A stretch of DNA of 64,000 nt from Chelatococcus asaccharovorans (GCF_003201475.1 NZ_QJJK01000008.1:186001-250000), one strand, 5' to 3'; numbered from the stretch's first letter, positions 1-10,155 are shown. Notes: a model not told the origin generated them from the letters alone. Program-made: numbers and translations.

Positions 1-1129
1 CCACGCCGGGTCCGCCGATCAGGAGCTCGCCCGGCAGGCCGACCGGCAGGAGATTGAGTGCCTCGTCGACGATGTAGCAGCTGTAGTTCGGCAAGGGCCG
101 GCCGATGGTGACAATCTCGCCCGGACGCACATCGGTCAGCGTCGCCACGACCGTCGCTTCCGTCGGCCCGTAGCTGTTGACGATGCGCCGGCCGGGCGTC
201 GACCAGCGGGTCGCCACCGAAGGCGGGCAGGCCTCGCCACCGAGAATGATCAGCCTGAGGCTCGGAATGTCGCGGGCCAGCATCGACATGAGCGTCGGCA
301 CCGTATCGAGCACGGTGATGCCGTTCTCCGCCATCACGTCGGGGAGCCGCTCGGGATCGTCCATGATCGCGCGGGTCGCGACGAAGAGGGTCGCGCCGAC
401 GAGATAGGGGATCCAGATTTCCTCCATGCTCAGGTCGAAAGCGACCGACGCGCCCTGGAAGATCACGTCGTCTGCGCCGATGGCGTAGACCTCATTGGCC
501 GCCCGCAGGAAATGGCAGATGTTGCGATGGGTGATGACGATGCCCTTCGGCGTCCCCGTCGAACCCGATGTATAGATCAGATAGGCAGGGTGATCCGGCG
601 TCAGGCCACGGCGGCGCGGTTCCGGCGGCAGGGCCGAGCCGGCATCGGCAATCGCGGCCGCGTCCCAAACCGCGCAAGCAATCTCATTAAGGCGCGCCGT
701 CCACTCCGGCGCGGTCAGGATGCCCATGGCCTTTGCGTCGGCGAGGCATGCTGCGATGCGCTCGACGGGCGCGTCAGCGTCGAAAGGCAGCCAGGCAGCC
801 CCGGTCTTCGTGATGGCAATCTGCGCGACGAGCAGCGCTGCGCCCCGCGGCATCCACAGGCCGACGACGTCACCCGGACCGCAGCCGCGCGCCATCAAGC
901 CGCCGGCGATGGCATTGGCGGCCGCATCCACGCGGTTGTAGCTCCAGACCTCGGCGCCGTCGACGAGGGCGATGCGATAGCCACGCAGACGAACGGTACT
1001 GGTGAAAATATCGCTCAGCGTCTCGTCACGCAAAAAATCCGGCCGCTCGTCCCCAAAAAGACACGAACCAGGGAGATCGATGACTTCATCTTCTATTCCC
1101 GGCGCATGGTTGGGTGACATTTTGTTCAT
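1..1129 (-). CDS. Non-ribosomal peptide synthetase, adenylation domain (Pls/PosA type), 5' part only
   Basis: The frame is open from an ATG at 1129 to the left edge (376 codons seen). Adenylation core motifs are visible in order: the phosphate loop YTSGSTGTPKG (about residues 186-196), FDLSMEEIW (231-239), NSYGPTEATV (318-327) and GELLIGGPGV (367-376). These enzymes activate an amino acid as an aminoacyl-AMP and load it on a carrier domain. The wording around WLPFDADAPVERIAACLADA and the FDLSMEEIW to GGEACPP stretch resembles the Pls/PosA family (poly-lysine synthetase relatives), from memory. No condensation domain precedes the A domain, so it would be a starter or stand-alone module. Aligning by eye to PheA, the pocket reads D, L, E, D, I, G, S, V, V, with two acidic residues that suggest a basic substrate such as lysine or ornithine. 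The carrier and any membrane domains lie outside the window. The shine-dalgarno is weak (AAGG about 10 nt upstream). Confidence 0.9.
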   Translation of the reverse strand, partial: MNKMSPNHAPGIEDEVIDLPGSCLFGDERPDFLRDETLSDIFTSTVRLRGYRIALVDGAEVWSYNRVDAAANAIAGGLMARGCGPGDVVGLWMPRGAALLVAQIAITKTGAAWLPFDADAPVERIAACLADAKAMGILTAPEWTARLNEIACAVWDAAAIADAGSALPPEPRRRGLTPDHPAYLIYTSGSTGTPKGIVITHRNICHFLRAANEVYAIGADDVIFQGASVAFDLSMEEIWIPYLVGATLFVATRAIMDDPERLPDVMAENGITVLDTVPTLMSMLARDIPSLRLIILGGEACPPSVATRWSTPGRRIVNSYGPTEATVVATLTDVRPGEIVTIGRPLPNYSCYIVDEALNLLPVGLPGELLIGGPGV

Positions 1130-1393
1130 TAGACTTGACCTTGTTAGAGACGTGGCGCGTAAGAGGCTGCCCCGACCGCCGAAAGCGAGCGCGAATAAGG
1201 ATTTCAACGATGTCGGGATTGCCGATAACTTCGCGTCGGCGGCGCCATCACCTCATATCAGTCGGCCCATCAAGGATCGTGACGGGCACCCATACGGACT
1301 GATCGATACAACCAGCTCGTGCATCATTCTTGAGCTCGGCCGGCTGAACGCTGCATGAACGGGGCCGATCCCGACCGTTCATCTTGGCGTATG
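1130..1393. other. Intergenic region without a recognised gene
   Basis: This lies upstream of the NRPS gene. I see no convincing ORF or RNA gene here. It should hold the promoter of the NRPS gene, but I could not pick a clear -35/-10 pair. Confidence 0.5.
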
Positions 1394-1426
1394 CAAAAAG
1401 GGCCGCGCATCAATCGCGCAGCCCCT
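1394..1426 (-). terminator. Rho-independent terminator of the fabI-phosphatase transcript
   Basis: Read on the minus strand, GGGGCTGCGCG and TGCGCGGCCC form a stem with a short loop, followed at once by five T residues. It sits about 30 nt past the stop codon of the histidine phosphatase gene, as expected for the end of that transcript. Confidence 0.75.
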
Positions 1427-1456
1427 TGTCATGAAATACGATCAGATGTGCCGAGG

Positions 1457-2050
1457 CTATTCGGGCGCCGGGGTCCAGCGGACGGCGCCGTCGCTGAAGA
1501 CCAGCATGCGCCCCTGCCAGATCGGCACCGAAGGCGCTTCGGAGGTCGACAGATCGGTCAGCATGGTCAGGAGGGCGCGCGCAACGCCGCCGTGCGAGAC
1601 GACGAGCGTGTCCCGCGCGATATCGGCGATGAACGGCCTCAGTCGTTCGACCACCATGGCGTAGCTCTCGCCATTGCGCGGCGCATAGCCAAAGCGATCC
1701 TTGTCACGGATGGCGGCATTGGCGTTGTCGCGGGAGCGGATCTCCTTCCACGTCATGCCTTCCCAGATGCCGAATGAGATCTCGCGCAGCCGGTCGTCCC
1801 GGCGGAAGCCCTCGGCAGGAAGCCCTGCCGCCACCCGCAGCCGCTCCATGGTTTCGCGCGTCCGCTGGAGGGGGCTTGCGACATAGTCGAGTGCAGCGAA
1901 GTCCGGCACCAGGCGCGGCAGAAAACCGCCGACTTCGTCAGCCTGCCGGCGTCCGCGATCGTTCAGTTGCGTATCGCGCTGCCCCTGGAGGCGCCCTTCC
2001 GCATTCCAGGCCGTCTCGCCATGGCGGACGAAATAGATCGTCGGGGCCAC
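1457..2050 (-). CDS. Histidine phosphatase family protein (phosphoglycerate-mutase-like)
   Basis: A 197-residue protein, the usual length of a single-domain branch-1 histidine phosphatase. The signature RHGET is at residues 9-13, with H10 as the expected phospho-acceptor. The second catalytic histidine lies in VSHGGVA (H153), and an acidic E90 sits between them. The substrate cannot be read from sequence; family members act on phosphosugars, nucleotides or cobalamin intermediates (CobC-like). It begins only 3 nt after the fabI stop, so the two are almost certainly co-transcribed. No signal peptide is present, so it is cytoplasmic. Confidence 0.9.
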   Translation of the reverse strand: MAPTIYFVRHGETAWNAEGRLQGQRDTQLNDRGRRQADEVGGFLPRLVPDFAALDYVASPLQRTRETMERLRVAAGLPAEGFRRDDRLREISFGIWEGMTWKEIRSRDNANAAIRDKDRFGYAPRNGESYAMVVERLRPFIADIARDTLVVSHGGVARALLTMLTDLSTSEAPSVPIWQGRMLVFSDGAVRWTPAPE

Positions 2051-2053
2051 GCC

Positions 2054-2890
2054 TCAGTCCCTGCCAAGGACGATATCGGGCGCTTCCGGGTTCTTCATGC
2101 CGACGACATGATAGCCGGCATCGACATGGGTCACCTCGCCGGTGATGCCGCGCCCCATGTCGGACAGGAGGAAAGCGGCGCTTTCGCCGACCTCCTCGAT
2201 GGTGACCGTGCGCCTGAGCGGCGAGTTGTATTCGTTCCACTTCAGGATATAGCGGAAATCGCCGATGCCCGAAGCGGCAAGGGTCTTGATCGGCCCCGCA
2301 GAAATGGCGTTGACGCGGATGTTCTGCGGACCAAGGTCGGCCGCGAGATAGCGCACGCTTGCCTCGAGCGCCGCCTTGGCGACACCCATCACATTATAAT
2401 GGGGCATCCATTTCTCGGCGCCATAATAGGTCAATGTCAGGATGGAGCCGCCATCGGTCATCAGCTTCTCCGCGCGCTGGGCGACCGCCGTCAGCGAATA
2501 GCAGGAGATCAGCAGCGACTTGGTGAAGTTGTCCTCGCTCGTGTCGAGATAGCGCCCGGTGAGCTCATCCTTGTCGGAGAAGGCGATGGCATGCACGATG
2601 AAATCGAGCTTGCCCCACTCCTTCTCGATCGCCGCGAAGACCGCATCGATCGTCGCGCCGTCCGTCACATCGCAATGGCCGGCGATGAAAGCTCCGAGTT
2701 CAGCGGCAAGCGGCTCGACCCGCTTCTTCAGCGCGTCACCCTGGTAGGTCAGGGCAAGCTCCGCACCATGGGCACGGGCGGCCTTGGCAATTCCCCAGGC
2801 AATCGAGCGGTTGTTGGCAACCCCCATGATCAATCCGCGTTTGCCGGACAGGATGGACGAAGTGCTTTGGGTGTTATCAGCCATGGCCAT
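2054..2890 (-). CDS. fabI: Enoyl-[acyl-carrier-protein] reductase (NADH), FabI
   Basis: FabI carries out the last reduction of each fatty-acid elongation cycle (trans-2-enoyl-ACP to acyl-ACP). The FabI-type Rossmann start GLIMGVANNRSIAWGIA is near the N terminus, and the divergent SDR active site Y-x6-K (YNVMGVAK) is present, consistent with FabI rather than a classical SDR. Numbering from an alternative upstream ATG at 2923, these are Y176 and K183. The chosen start (MAMADNTQ) gives 278 aa, close to the family norm of about 260-275; ATGs at 2884 and 2923 are also in frame and none has a strong ribosome-binding site. It leads a two-gene transcript with the histidine phosphatase. Confidence 0.95.
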   Translation of the reverse strand: MAMADNTQSTSSILSGKRGLIMGVANNRSIAWGIAKAARAHGAELALTYQGDALKKRVEPLAAELGAFIAGHCDVTDGATIDAVFAAIEKEWGKLDFIVHAIAFSDKDELTGRYLDTSEDNFTKSLLISCYSLTAVAQRAEKLMTDGGSILTLTYYGAEKWMPHYNVMGVAKAALEASVRYLAADLGPQNIRVNAISAGPIKTLAASGIGDFRYILKWNEYNSPLRRTVTIEEVGESAAFLLSDMGRGITGEVTHVDAGYHVVGMKNPEAPDIVLGRD

Positions 2891-3226
2891 GAAACGTTGT
2901 GGATACGAAGGGCGAGGAATCATCGATCGTCAACAGAAACGCAAGGCATCATTAGCTGAGGGTTGCCGACGACGGAAGCCTCACCGGCAGCTCCGCCGTT
3001 CACAGCGTGCCTGCATCTGCAACAGTCGATCACGAAAATGCCGATGACTGGGGTTTTTTCCCTGTCTCAGCTTAAGTTTCCGTCATCGCATCGGCGAAAG
3101 GATTTGTTAATGATCAAGGGGGCTGACCACGGAGCTGACATGCGTCCATTGCAGAGGACCTGTGTCGCGGGGGTGCTATAAGCCCCGCCGTCGTCATTGT
3201 GCAACGCAGCATCGCATCCCTTGAAC
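2891..3226. other. Divergent intergenic region between fabI and kup
   Basis: About 300 bp between two divergently transcribed genes. It should contain both promoters. It is less GC-rich around 3040-3120 than the flanks, but I could not assign a firm promoter or operator. Confidence 0.4.
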
Positions 3227-5143
3227 ATGTCTCATGCCGTCGCCGGTCAGCTTACGAACGCCGGCACCGCTCCGGCGCACCGCGTCGCCGCTTCGCCCCA
3301 GTCTCTCCTCGCGCTCGCCCTCGGAACCGCAGGGGTCGTCTATGGCGATATCGGCACGAGCCCGCTCTATGCGTTCCGCGAGGCGCTGGCCCATGCCGGG
3401 CCCGGTGGGGGGCGCGATGCGGTTCTGGGCGTGCTGTCGCTGATCCTGTGGACGCTCGCGCTGATCGTTACGGTGAAATATGTCATCGTCCTGCTGCGCG
3501 CGGACAACAACGGAGAAGGCGGCACGCTGTCGCTCGTCGCCCTGCTGCAGCACGCCAGGGGGAGCCGCAGCGGCTTCGTGATCCTGCTCGGCATCATCGG
3601 CGCGGCCCTGTTCTACGGCGATGCGGTGATCACGCCAGCGATCTCTGTCCTGTCGGCCGTCGAAGGCCTGAAACTGATCACGCCGGTGTTCGAACCCTAT
3701 ATCCTGCCGCTGGCCGTCGCGCTTCTGGTCGTGCTTTTTGCCATTCAATACCGGGGGACGGCCCGCGTTGCCGCCCTGTTCGGGCCGATCATGGTGATCT
3801 GGTTCCTCGTTCTGGCGCTGGGCGGCCTCGGCGGGCTCGTCTCTAACCCGGGGGTGCTCATTGCGCTCGATCCGCGCTTCGGCATCGCCTTCCTCGCAGA
3901 CCATGGATCCGTCGGCTTCGTCACCCTCGGCGCGGTCTTCCTCGCGGTCACGGGCGCCGAAGCGCTCTATGCCGATCTCGGGCATTTCGGCCGGGCGCCC
4001 ATCCGCCTGACCTGGCTCGGGCTTGTCTTTCCGGCGCTCGCCCTCAACTATTGCGGGCAGGCGGCCGTGGTTCTGGACGATCCCGGCGCTGCCTCTGAAC
4101 CGTTCTTCCTTCTCTTTCCCGGCTGGGCGCTCATCCCTGTCGTCGTGCTGGCAACGGCGGCGACCGTCATCGCCTCCCAGGCGGTGATCACCGGCGCGTT
4201 CTCCCTCAGCCGGCAGGCCATCCAGCTCGGCCTTCTGCCACGCCTGACGATCAGCCACACGTCGGACAGCCACGCCGGCCAGATCTACATGCCGCGCATC
4301 AACATGCTGCTGCTCGCCGGCGTGCTCTGCGCCGTCTTCGCGTTCCGGTCCTCGGCCGGGCTCGCATCCGCCTACGGCATCGCCGTCACCGGCACCATGG
4401 TCGTCACGACCCTGCTCGCCTTCCTCGTGGTCTGGCGGGTCTGGGGCTGGAGCTTCCTGGCCGCAGGAGCCCTGTTCGCCCCCCTGCTTTTCCTCGACGC
4501 GACGTTCATCTCCGCCAATCTGAGCAAGATGGGCCAGGGCGGCCTCTTCCCGCTCGTCGTCAGCGCCGGCCTGATCACGATCATGCTCACATGGCGGCGA
4601 GGCGTCCGCGTCGTGTCCGAGAAAACGCGTCATGCGGATGTCTCGATGGATGAGCTCGCCAAGCTCCTGGCGCTGAGCCATCCGCATCGCGTCAAGGGTA
4701 CCGCCGTCTTTCTCACCGGCGAGCCGGATACGGCTCCGCGTGCCTTGCTGCACAACCTCAAGCACAACAAGGTTCTGCATGAGAAGAACGTCATCCTCAC
4801 CGTCACGACCGCCGACAGGCCGCATGTGCCGGATGCGGAGCGGGTCGCCATCCGGCCGGTGAACGATGACTTCACCCAGGTCACCATGACCTTCGGCTAT
4901 GCGGAGACGCCGAACGTGCCGCAGGGCCTCGCCATCGCCCGCACATGCGGCTGGCGCTGGGACATCATGGCGACGTCGTTCTTCCTGTCGCGGCGCTCGC
5001 TGCGGCGGGGACCGCAATCGAAACTCCCCCGCTGGCAGGCCGCCCTGTTCATCCGTCTGGCGCGCAACGCGGCCGACGCGACGGACTTCTTCCAGATTCC
5101 GACGGGGCGAACCCTGGAGGTCGGCGTTCAGGTGCCGCTGTAG
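3227..5143 (+). CDS. kup: KUP-family potassium:proton symporter
   Basis: A 638-residue membrane protein. The N-terminal signature [17 protein letters not shown] of KUP/HAK/KT transporters is at about residues 36-52, followed by roughly twelve hydrophobic segments to about residue 460 and a soluble C-terminal domain. KUP proteins take up K+, usually with H+, across the inner membrane. Length matches bacterial Kup (about 620-640 aa). The ATG at 3227 was preferred over TTG at 3197 because it gives the usual short hydrophilic N terminus; neither has a strong shine-dalgarno. It is monocistronic: a palindromic repeat follows and the next gene is convergent. Confidence 0.95.
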   Translation: MSHAVAGQLTNAGTAPAHRVAASPQSLLALALGTAGVVYGDIGTSPLYAFREALAHAGPGGGRDAVLGVLSLILWTLALIVTVKYVIVLLRADNNGEGGTLSLVALLQHARGSRSGFVILLGIIGAALFYGDAVITPAISVLSAVEGLKLITPVFEPYILPLAVALLVVLFAIQYRGTARVAALFGPIMVIWFLVLALGGLGGLVSNPGVLIALDPRFGIAFLADHGSVGFVTLGAVFLAVTGAEALYADLGHFGRAPIRLTWLGLVFPALALNYCGQAAVVLDDPGAASEPFFLLFPGWALIPVVVLATAATVIASQAVITGAFSLSRQAIQLGLLPRLTISHTSDSHAGQIYMPRINMLLLAGVLCAVFAFRSSAGLASAYGIAVTGTMVVTTLLAFLVVWRVWGWSFLAAGALFAPLLFLDATFISANLSKMGQGGLFPLVVSAGLITIMLTWRRGVRVVSEKTRHADVSMDELAKLLALSHPHRVKGTAVFLTGEPDTAPRALLHNLKHNKVLHEKNVILTVTTADRPHVPDAERVAIRPVNDDFTQVTMTFGYAETPNVPQGLAIARTCGWRWDIMATSFFLSRRSLRRGPQSKLPRWQAALFIRLARNAADATDFFQIPTGRTLEVGVQVPL

Positions 5144-5157
5144 GGGCAAGGCGTGCA

Positions 5158-5268
5158 GGGCCCCTCACCCCAGCCCTCTCCCCGCCCAACACGGCTGTTG
5201 CCGTGTTGGGCCCTTTGAGAATGCCAATTTGGCAACAGCCAACTTGGCTCGGGAGAGGGAGAAACAGC
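5158..5268. repeat. Intergenic palindromic repeat after kup
   Basis: The segment starts CCCTCACCCC and CCCTCTCCCC and ends CGGGAGAGGGAG, so the outer parts pair. Inside it a perfect 10-bp stem CCCAACACGG / CCGTGTTGGG (5185-5210) encloses a 6-nt loop. It lies between the convergent ends of kup and the dnaJ-like gene and could end both transcripts, although no T-run follows the stem. It resembles the CCCTC...GAGGG repeat seen at 36924-37046. Confidence 0.7.
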
Positions 5269-5306
5269 CGCCTTCTCACATGCGATAGGACGCAGGGCGC
5301 CCCGGC

Positions 5307-6248
5307 TCAATCGGCCGCCTGCTCGGCCTCGGAACGGCGCTTGCGCATCAGGCTCTCGAGCTCGGGATCCGGTTCCTTCGGCAACTCGATATCGATGGTG
5401 ACGATCAGATCGCCAGCCCCGTCCTTCGTCGGCAGCCCCTTCCCGCGCAAGCGGAAATTGCGACCGCCGCTCGACCGCGGCGGAATGGTCATGTCGACCG
5501 CACCCTGCAACGTGGGTACCCGCACCGTCGCGCCGAGCACCGCATCTTCCAGCTTCACCGGCAGCCGCGTGCGCAGCGTCGTGCCATCCACCTTGAAACG
5601 CTCATGCGGCGCGATATGCACCGTCAGCAACGCATCGCCCGGCTCGCCGCCGAACGGGCTCTGCTCGCCAAGCCCTTTCAGGCGAATGACCTTTCCATCC
5701 GTGATGCCCTTCGGGATGGTGACCTCGATCTCACGGCTCGGCGGCAGGAGGATGCGACGCTTGGCGCCGGACACGGCGTCTTCCAGCGACACCGTGAGGC
5801 TCGCGGCGACATCCTGGCCGCGCGGCGGCTGCCGGCGGGCACGCTGCTGGCCGCCAGCCGCACCGGTGCGTGCGCCTTCGCCGAACAGATCCGCGAAAAT
5901 GTCCTGGGGGTCGAAACCAGCCGTCGACCGCCTGAACCCGTGGCCGCCGCCCGTCGAGAAATTGAAGTTCTCGAAGCCGCCGTCATGCGGGCCGGCGCCG
6001 AACCCCTCAAACCCCTGGAACCGCGGCTTGCCTTCGGCGTCGATCTCGCCGCGGTCGAATTGCGCACGCTTCTCGCTATCGCTCAAGAGATCATAGGCCG
6101 TCGTCAGCTCGGCGAACTTTTCCTGCGCTTTGGGGTCGCTCTTGTTACGATCGGGATGATAGGTCTTGGCCAGGCGCCGAAACGCCTTCTTGATGTCGGC
6201 CTCGCTCGCCGACTTGCTTAGCCCGAGAATATCATAAGGGTCGCGCAT
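5307..6248 (-). CDS. DnaJ/CbpA-like co-chaperone
   Basis: A 313-residue J-domain protein. The J domain occupies residues 1 to about 70, with the HPD tripeptide at residues 31-33 that triggers the ATPase of DnaK. A Gly/Phe-rich stretch follows (about 80-125), then the beta-rich C-terminal substrate-binding domains. The CxxCxGxG zinc repeats of true DnaJ are absent, which places it with the CbpA/DnaJ type II group. The C terminus is charged. It is transcribed toward kup and is separated by about 100 bp from the lipoprotein gene. Confidence 0.9.
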   Translation of the reverse strand: MRDPYDILGLSKSASEADIKKAFRRLAKTYHPDRNKSDPKAQEKFAELTTAYDLLSDSEKRAQFDRGEIDAEGKPRFQGFEGFGAGPHDGGFENFNFSTGGGHGFRRSTAGFDPQDIFADLFGEGARTGAAGGQQRARRQPPRGQDVAASLTVSLEDAVSGAKRRILLPPSREIEVTIPKGITDGKVIRLKGLGEQSPFGGEPGDALLTVHIAPHERFKVDGTTLRTRLPVKLEDAVLGATVRVPTLQGAVDMTIPPRSSGGRNFRLRGKGLPTKDGAGDLIVTIDIELPKEPDPELESLMRKRRSEAEQAAD

Positions 6249-6346
6249 GGGTCCTCACTGCCGTGCAACCTTGTCGGCTGGCACCGGCTCCCCATATGGG
6301 GCGAATGTTGCACAAATGCAACGCGTCTCGCGCGCCCGAATGGCGT

Positions 6347-6844
6347 TTATGTCCGCTTTTCTGCGGGCCCGGCCTCAACAACCGACCATTCCCCTCCCGA
6401 TGGGCGGCACGCCTTACCTTGCAGCTTTCGCGTGCCGGTCTGCAAGACGAGATCCGCAAAAAAATCGCGGCACACGTCATCGCCCTTCACATAGGGCTGG
6501 CCCGCGGGTGCGAAGCTGCCCGAGAGCGCCGTCTCCGGATTGCTCCAGGGAGCGCTCGCGCCATTGCCGATCGGGTCGAGCGCGACACTCATGGCGCTCT
6601 TGGCGCGGCGCCAATCCTCCGCCGTCAGTTCCGGCGACAAGGGTGAGGCCTGTTGGGCGACAACAGGCACTGAGGCCGTTACATCGTCTTCCATCAGGCC
6701 AGCAACGGGAAAGGATATGCTGCACCCGCCAGCGATAAGGGCAAGCGCGACAACTCCGAGAGAAAGAACAGCACGTCTTATCGTCTGCGCTGCCTCGCCA
6801 TGCTTGCTATTTCCCCTATAATCCAGCACTGACAGACCGCGCAT
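6347..6844 (-). CDS. RT0821/Lpp0805-like surface lipoprotein
   Basis: A 165-residue protein. A hydrophobic segment (LSLGVVALALIAGGC) ends in a lipobox-like AGGC, indicating lipidation and anchoring to a membrane. The C-terminal part, with CRDFFADL, a TGTRKLQGKAC segment and GGEWSVVE, is like the end of the 17-kDa/RT0821 surface-antigen family. Function is unknown; such proteins are envelope components. The ATG at 6844 was chosen over an upstream TTG (6874) because GGAAGGG lies at the right distance before it. It is divergent from pdxH, and the two starts are only about 55 bp apart, so their promoters must overlap. Confidence 0.75.
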   Translation of the reverse strand: MRGLSVLDYRGNSKHGEAAQTIRRAVLSLGVVALALIAGGCSISFPVAGLMEDDVTASVPVVAQQASPLSPELTAEDWRRAKSAMSVALDPIGNGASAPWSNPETALSGSFAPAGQPYVKGDDVCRDFFADLVLQTGTRKLQGKACRPSGGEWSVVEAGPAEKRT

Positions 6845-6899
6845 TAAGCGCCCTTCCGCGAACTCCACATCCAAAGGAATTTAGGCTTTGGAACCGTTA

Positions 6900-7502
<603 letters not shown>

Positions 7503-7657
7503 TTGTCGCGGGGAGAACGGGCCATGCGGTGGCGGGCGATCTCGTCCTGAGACGGAAGGCCTCATGGCCTGACGGTGGCCTCCGTGGCCGATATCGCGCA
7601 TTCTACACGTGAGCAGAATAGCAGCGGCCGGCATGGCCGGCAGGCGAGCAAAGAGCG

Positions 7658-8413
7658 ATGTCCCAGATGTCCAACCAAACACGGCGCATCATGCTGCTGA
7701 CCGGCGCCAGCCGCGGCATCGGCCACGCCACCGTCAAACGCTTTTCCGCGGCGGGCTGGCGCGTCATCACCTGCTCGCGCCACGGATTTCCCGAGCAGTG
7801 CCCCTGGGAGATGGGCCCAGAGGATCACATCCAGGTCGATCTCGCGGACACTGACAACACGGCGGCCGCGATCGCCGAGATCCGGCATCGGCTGGAGACC
7901 GAGGGCGGCGTCCTGCATGCGCTCGTCAACAATGCCGCCATCTCGCCCAAGGGCGAGGGTGGCAGCCGGCTCAGCGCGCTGGAGACATCGATCGAGGACT
8001 GGCAACGCGTCTTCCGGGTGAATTTCTTCGCGCCGATCATGCTGGCGCGCGGGCTTGCCGAGGAACTGGCGCGCGCCCGCGGATCGGTCGTCAACGTCAC
8101 CTCCATCGCCGGCAGCCGCGTTCACCCCTTCGCCGGCTCGGCCTATGCCACATCCAAGGCGGCGCTGGCCTCCCTGACACGCGAGATGGCGGCGGACTTC
8201 GGCCCCCTTGGCATCCGTGTCAACGCGATCTCGCCGGGTGAGATCGACACGTCGATCCTGTCACCGGGCACCGAGAAACTCATCGACCAGATCCCCATGC
8301 GCCGGCTCGGCACACCGGACGAGGTCGCAAAAGCCATCTATTTCCTGTGCACGGAGGCATCGTCCTATGTGGCCGGCGCGGAGTTGCACATCAACGGCGG
8401 CCAACACGTCTGA
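7658..8413 (+). CDS. SDR-family NAD(P)-dependent oxidoreductase
   Basis: A classical short-chain dehydrogenase of 251 aa. It has the cofactor motif TGASRGIG (residues 15-22), NNAA (91-94), catalytic S149, and Y163-x3-K167 in YATSKAAL, and ends in the usual GGQHV-type C terminus. The substrate is not evident. AAGAG precedes the ATG at the right distance. The Nudix hydrolase gene follows after 33 bp in the same direction and is probably co-transcribed. Confidence 0.9.
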   Translation: MSQMSNQTRRIMLLTGASRGIGHATVKRFSAAGWRVITCSRHGFPEQCPWEMGPEDHIQVDLADTDNTAAAIAEIRHRLETEGGVLHALVNNAAISPKGEGGSRLSALETSIEDWQRVFRVNFFAPIMLARGLAEELARARGSVVNVTSIAGSRVHPFAGSAYATSKAALASLTREMAADFGPLGIRVNAISPGEIDTSILSPGTEKLIDQIPMRRLGTPDEVAKAIYFLCTEASSYVAGAELHINGGQHV

Positions 8414-8446
8414 GAGGCGCGAGGCCATGATGGAAGGGATGGCGCC

Positions 8447-8950
8447 ATGACCGCATCCCTCGGCGATACCCCTGCCAGCCGGACGGATGACCGGCTTTTT
8501 CCGGCCGCGCCCCGGCTCGCGGCGAGCGTCGCCGTCTTCCGCGACGGCAAGGTGCTGCTCGCTGCGCGGCAGCATCCGCCCATGGCCCAGGTCTGGAGCC
8601 TTCCCGGGGGCCATGTGGAGCTCGGCGAAACCCTCGAAGCCGCAGCGCTTCGGGAACTCGCGGAAGAAGTGGGCGTCCGGGCCACCATCCACGGCTTTGC
8701 CGGCCACGCGGAGATCATTGAGCGCGACGGTACGCGCGTAAAACGCCATTTCGTCGTGGCTGCCTTTGCGGCAATCTGGCGAAGCGGCGAAGCGGCCGCG
8801 ATTGCCGAAGTCGCTGGGGTGGCCTGGGTTGATCCGCGCGATCTCGGACAGTGGCCCGTCACCCCGGGGCTGCGTGACATCGTCGCCCGTGCCGCCGCAA
8901 TTGTTGAGGGTCGTGCACCGATCACGGTGCCCAACCATGGTTCCACCTGA
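8447..8950 (+). CDS. Nudix hydrolase
   Basis: A 167-residue protein with a complete Nudix box G-x5-E-x7-REUxEExGU at residues 55-77 (G55, E61, R69, E70, E73, E74, G76). It would hydrolyse a nucleoside diphosphate linked to another moiety. Substrate specificity is not decided by the motif. The N-terminal 25 residues are a hydrophilic leader. It follows the SDR gene closely. Confidence 0.9.
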   Translation: MTASLGDTPASRTDDRLFPAAPRLAASVAVFRDGKVLLAARQHPPMAQVWSLPGGHVELGETLEAAALRELAEEVGVRATIHGFAGHAEIIERDGTRVKRHFVVAAFAAIWRSGEAAAIAEVAGVAWVDPRDLGQWPVTPGLRDIVARAAAIVEGRAPITVPNHGST

Positions 8951-8975
8951 CTAGCCAGGTTTGAGGCAAGATCGA

Positions 8976-9605
8976 GTGCACGAAGGTCACGCGCCGCCCT
9001 CCAGGCAGCTTCATCACCGGTACCGTCGTGAAGCGGAGGGCTATCGCCTTGCCGCTGCGGTCGCTCTCGTGCTGGCGATGGCGCTGCCGGCGCCGGCTGC
9101 CACCGCACGGAGCCAGGACGGCGGACCCTGGGCAATCTCGGCAGGGCTCGGCCCCACAGCGGCCGCCAATGGTTCTCCGGACCGCCCCGCCCTGCCGCTG
9201 CATTATGTGCTGACACGGGATAAAGGCGCCCAGGAGCAGAACCAGGACACCACCGGCGCGGTTTCGCCACAAGCCACGGCACCCTCGTCGGCGCCGGAGG
9301 AGCGCCCTCTCTATGAGGCCCAGATGCTGCGGCTGGCGGAGGTGCTCGGCGCCCTCTCCTTTCTGCGCAGTCTCTGCGGCGCCAGCGACGCCCCCCAATG
9401 GTACGATAAGATGCGCGCATTGATCGACGCCGAGGCGAGCACCCCAGCTGAACGCGAGCGGCTGGCGGGATCGTATAATCGCGGCTTCAACGGTTATGCC
9501 CTCACCTACCGGCACTGCAACGCCTCGGCAGAGGCCGCGATCGCGCGCTTCCTCGACGAGGGCGCACGGCTCGCGACGACGATTACGTCGCGCTTTGGGG
9601 GCTGA
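8976..9605 (+). CDS. TIGR02301 family protein (exported, unknown function)
   Basis: A protein of about 209 aa with a hydrophobic signal segment (LAAAVALVLAMALPAPAATA) and a conserved C-terminal half containing LAEVLGALSFLRSLC, WYDKMRALIDAE, and YNRGFNGYALTYRHC. I recognise this as the TIGR02301 family of alphaproteobacteria. Two Cys (in RSLC and YRHC) may form a disulphide in the periplasm. The GTG at 8976 was chosen because GAGG lies 9 nt upstream; an in-frame TTG at 8961 is the alternative. Confidence 0.8.
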   Translation: MHEGHAPPSRQLHHRYRREAEGYRLAAAVALVLAMALPAPAATARSQDGGPWAISAGLGPTAAANGSPDRPALPLHYVLTRDKGAQEQNQDTTGAVSPQATAPSSAPEERPLYEAQMLRLAEVLGALSFLRSLCGASDAPQWYDKMRALIDAEASTPAERERLAGSYNRGFNGYALTYRHCNASAEAAIARFLDEGARLATTITSRFGG

Positions 9606-9799
9606 ATCAGGCTATTTTCCGGCTCAGAAACGGCCCCGGCTGTCGTTTTTCTGCATCAGGGTAAATGTGTTTGAGGCCTGCAGGCCGATTTCCTGTGTGT
9701 CGTTAACCGCCCTGCAACAACTGGCTGGCGCCGGCCGTGCTTCCTGCGTAATCTCGAATCGTTGCGCCTTTTCCCTCTTGAGGACCGCTGGTTTTACGC

Positions 9800-10054
9800 A
9801 TGAACGATTCTCAGCCCGATCTCGATATCACCGACACGAGCGAGGAAAAGCGGGCTGCCTTGGCTTATCTCAGCGAGGCCTTCGCGGAAGCGCAGCTTGA
9901 CGGTCTGGATGGCGACTGCGTGGCTCACGCGGCCCTCTTCACCGCCTTCCACGAGCTCGTCATGACCTATGGCGAGGAAGCGGTCGCCCGTTTCGCGGAA
10001 AATCTGCCCACACGGATCCGTGGCGGCGGTTTCACGAGCGGCCTGCGCCACTAG
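9800..10054 (+). CDS. Small conserved hypothetical protein
   Basis: An 84-residue, acidic, probably helical cytoplasmic protein (residues 15-70 are predicted helices by eye). I recall similar small proteins in Hyphomicrobiales but cannot name a domain. It ends with a Gly-rich segment. A GAGCAAATCCGG palindrome begins right at its stop codon. Confidence 0.6.
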   Translation: MNDSQPDLDITDTSEEKRAALAYLSEAFAEAQLDGLDGDCVAHAALFTAFHELVMTYGEEAVARFAENLPTRIRGGGFTSGLRH

Positions 10055-10155
10055 AGCAAATCCGGCTTGAAGAGAATCGGCTGATCCCTTCCAAGCCGAT
10101 GAATTTTCTTGTTTATTCTGGAGCGGAGCAAGTCCGCAAAAGACGGGTTTGCTCT
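10053..10155. repeat. Dispersed GAGCAA-type palindromic repeat
   Basis: It begins AGAGCAAATCCGG at the stop codon of the preceding gene. It ends with GGAGCAAGTCCG (10125-10136) and CGGGTTTGCTCT (10144-10155), which pair with each other and with the first arm. An internal pair AATCGGCT... / AAGCCGAT adds a second stem. Related copies lie at 25961, 30390 and 60082. Confidence 0.75.

Noticed and set aside
3194-5149. A long open frame antisense to kup (651 codons)
   Set aside because: It is the mirror of a GC-rich gene; its translation is charged low-complexity sequence, whereas the plus strand encodes a clear KUP transporter.
9606-9799. Possible small gene or RNA before the 84-residue protein
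   Set aside because: No ribosome-binding site plus ORF and no clear stem-loop could be supported in this 190-bp gap.
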